A DNA stretch of 13,829 bases from an uncultured Saprospiraceae bacterium (lineage in GTDB: Bacteria > Bacteroidota > Bacteroidia > Chitinophagales > Saprospiraceae), in assembly GCA_937894165.1 (NCBI GenBank), contig CALCSX010000106.1, positions 1-13,829 of the forward strand. The letters run 5' to 3'. A model generated the notes under the pieces. It was not told where the DNA came from and did no database searches. It was given only the letters and a program-made list of their open reading frames with translations. The translations under genes and the position numbers were made by a program. Shown here piece after piece: positions 12,605 to 13,829 of the stretch (position 1 is the stretch's first letter; each line of letters begins with the position of its first letter).

Positions 12605-13642
12605 CTAATCCTTATTCGCCAGCTGCCCGCAAGCCGCATGGATATCCTTCCCGCGGCTTCGTCTCACAGTCACCATCACTCCCTTCTTGGTAATTGATTC
12701 GGCAAAACGATTCAGTCTTTCCTCATCGGATTTCTCGAAGGTGCCGAGACCGATGGGATTGTATTCAATAATATTGATCTTGACGGGATAGTGACGGTAA
12801 AGTTTAGATAGGTTTTCAGCGTCTTGAAGCGTGTCGTTATAATTGTGAAAAGCGATGTACTCGTATGAAATCCTGTTTCCTGTCTGTTGGTAGAAGTATT
12901 GAATCGCCTCGTGCAAGGCTTCCAAATTATTACTTTCGTTTATGGGCATCATCTCATTTCGCTTGGCATCATCTGCGGCGTGGAGAGATAGTGCGAGATT
13001 TACCTTGGTACCGTCATCCGCCATTTTTCGGATCATTTTGGCTATCCCGGCTGTACTAATCGTTATCCTTTTAGGTGACATACCCAATCCTTCCTGCCCT
13101 AATACCTCCACGCTTCTCATCACATTTTTGTAATTGAGCAGCGGCTCGCCCATACCCATGTACACGATATTGGTGAGGGGATGCTTGAAATGTTCAAGAC
13201 ATTGTTTATTCACGCCCACTACCTGATCATAAATTTCAGCGGCGGTTAATTGCCTTTTCAGACCCATGGTGCCGGTGGCGCAAAAGCTGCAATCGAGTGC
13301 ACAGCCCACCTGCGAGGAGACACACAAGGTGCCGCGCTCATCATCGGGGATGAACACCGTCTCCACGGCGTTGCCGCCCTCGAGGCCGATCAAAAACTTG
13401 CGGGTGCCGTCGCTGGAGTCCCATTGCTGGAGCACCTCCGGCGGCCGCACCTCGGCCACCTCCGCCAACTGTCGACGCAGATCCTTGCTGATGTTGCTCA
13501 TCTCGGCAAAGTCGGTGACACCCAGCTGATGTATCCACTTCAGCACCTGCACCGCCCGGAACTTAGGTTGTCCCAGACTTTCCAGGTAGGCTTCCAGCTG
13601 GCGCTGGGTCATGCCCAGCAGGTTGGTTTTGGCGGCGGTCAT
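12605..13642 (-). CDS. rlmN: RlmN, chimeric: gammaproteobacterial N-terminus, Bacteroidota C-terminus
   Basis: 23S rRNA A2503/tRNA A37 adenine-C2 methyltransferase, 345 residues from the Met at 13642 (an upstream in-frame Met at 13690 lies inside ndk). Cluster motif C114-x3-C118-x2-C121; methyl-transfer cysteines C107 and C338. From CSFCATG to the end only four residues differ from the copy at 2410-3453 (I/L in EV(I/L)GQ, C/Y before RHYPVK, L/I in ES(L/I)TKKG, D/H in KDI(D/H)AACG), although many silent bases differ. Before that motif the protein is quite different (LLGMTQRQLEAYLESLGQPKFRAVQVLKWIHQ, with FIPDDERGTLCVSS), GC-rich, and of the type found in gammaproteobacteria. The switch lies at about 13262-13292. 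The frame is intact, but the gene may not exist as one molecule. Confidence 0.85.
   Translation of the reverse strand: MTAAKTNLLGMTQRQLEAYLESLGQPKFRAVQVLKWIHQLGVTDFAEMSNISKDLRRQLAEVAEVRPPEVLQQWDSSDGTRKFLIGLEGGNAVETVFIPDDERGTLCVSSQVGCALDCSFCATGTMGLKRQLTAAEIYDQVVGVNKQCLEHFKHPLTNIVYMGMGEPLLNYKNVMRSVEVLGQEGLGMSPKRITISTAGIAKMIRKMADDGTKVNLALSLHAADDAKRNEMMPINESNNLEALHEAIQYFYQQTGNRISYEYIAFHNYNDTLQDAENLSKLYRHYPVKINIIEYNPIGLGTFEKSDEERLNRFAESITKKGVMVTVRRSRGKDIHAACGQLANKD
13262..13292. other. Junction between AT-rich Bacteroidota-like and GC-rich gammaproteobacteria-like DNA
   Basis: Up to about 13292 the sequence follows the rlmN copy at 2410-3453 (bases 3066-3097 there, one mismatch near GGTAGCGC/GGTGGCGC). 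From 13293 on, the two copies no longer align at DNA level and GC content rises to roughly 60% or more by eye. The overlap encodes the conserved CSFCATGTMG region, the place where rlmN genes of distant bacteria share enough bases for an assembler, or for homologous recombination, to join them. Confidence 0.75.
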
Positions 13643-13646
13643 AGGA

Positions 13647-13829
13647 TCAGCTGCGCGGGCAGAGCTCGCTCTCATTGAAAAAGTAGGCAACCTCGCGCGC
13701 GGCTGATTCGGGTGAATCCGAGCCGTGGACCGCGTTTTGGTCGATGCTTTGGGCGAAATCGGCCCGGATGGTTCCCGGAGCGGCGTTTTTCGGATTGGTG
13801 GCGCCCATGATCTCGCGGTTCTTCGCCAC
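13647..13829 (-). CDS. ndk: Nucleoside diphosphate kinase, C-terminal part (5' end outside window)
   Basis: About 60 residues of the end of Ndk, which moves the gamma phosphate of ATP to other nucleoside diphosphates through a phospho-histidine. Seen here are AKNREIMGATNPKNAAPGTIRADFA, the catalytic-histidine segment NAVHGSDSPESA and the family ending AAREVAYFFNESELCPRS. The GTG at 13829 is internal, not a start; the gene continues past the edge. Its TGA stop is 4 bases before the rlmN start, and ndk followed by rlmN is the standard gammaproteobacterial order. GC content and codon use match the N-terminal half of the adjoining rlmN, not the rest of the window. Confidence 0.93.
   Translation of the reverse strand: MAKNREIMGATNPKNAAPGTIRADFAQSIDQNAVHGSDSPESAAREVAYFFNESELCPRS

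Noticed and set aside
13647..13829. GTG at the window edge as a true start of a 60-residue protein
   Set aside because: The sequence is the interior and end of Ndk; the GTG codes for an internal Val and the gene continues beyond the window.

Overview
Most of the window (about 1-13260) looks like the chromosome of a Bacteroidota bacterium. It is AT-rich. At least three proteins end in type IX secretion (T9SS) type A sorting domains. Lipoproteins carry typical lipoboxes, Shine-Dalgarno sequences are weak or absent, and one promoter fits the Bacteroidota pattern TTTG-N17-TAnnTTTG. The last ~540 bases (about 13290-13829) are different: GC-rich, with gammaproteobacterial-type protein sequence and the gammaproteobacterial gene order ndk-rlmN. 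The window therefore contains a junction between two genomes. This is probably an assembly chimera, though recombination between species cannot be excluded from sequence alone.

Layout. 1-83: end of a secreted T9SS cargo gene (+). 84-669: convergent intergenic region with a GC-rich dispersed element and hairpin array 1. 670-1905: PQQ-like beta-propeller lipoprotein (-). 2052-2393: hairpin array 2. 2410-3453: complete rlmN (-). 3541-8725: a minus-strand run of secreted-protein genes: a short, apparently truncated exported protein, a T9SS cargo protein, and a large subtilisin/beta-helix/T9SS protein broken by a one-base frameshift. 8726-9412: AT-rich divergent promoter region. 9413-11351: a small accessory island on the plus strand, with an excisionase-like HTH protein, an overlapping second gene broken by an amber codon, a lipoprotein with a C-terminal glycine zipper, a two-helix small membrane protein and a strong terminator. 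11456-12395: decayed large serine recombinase (-). 12404-12587: hairpin array 3. 12605-13642: a second, chimeric rlmN (-). 13647-13829: end of ndk (-).

The most unusual feature is a family of 21 short hairpins, consensus TTCTCGTGGTTCGAGAA (6-bp perfect stem, 5-base loop). They lie in three intergenic arrays, all in the same orientation, and their 'spacers' are not unique but fall into recurring families shared between arrays. The arrays border the propeller lipoprotein, the 3' ends of both rlmN copies and the truncated end of the serine recombinase, so they mark many of the breakpoints in the window. They are not CRISPR.

The glycine-zipper lipoprotein and the following 62-residue membrane protein, beside mobile-element relics and closed by a terminator, could be a toxin/immunity-like pair; that is inference from layout and composition only.
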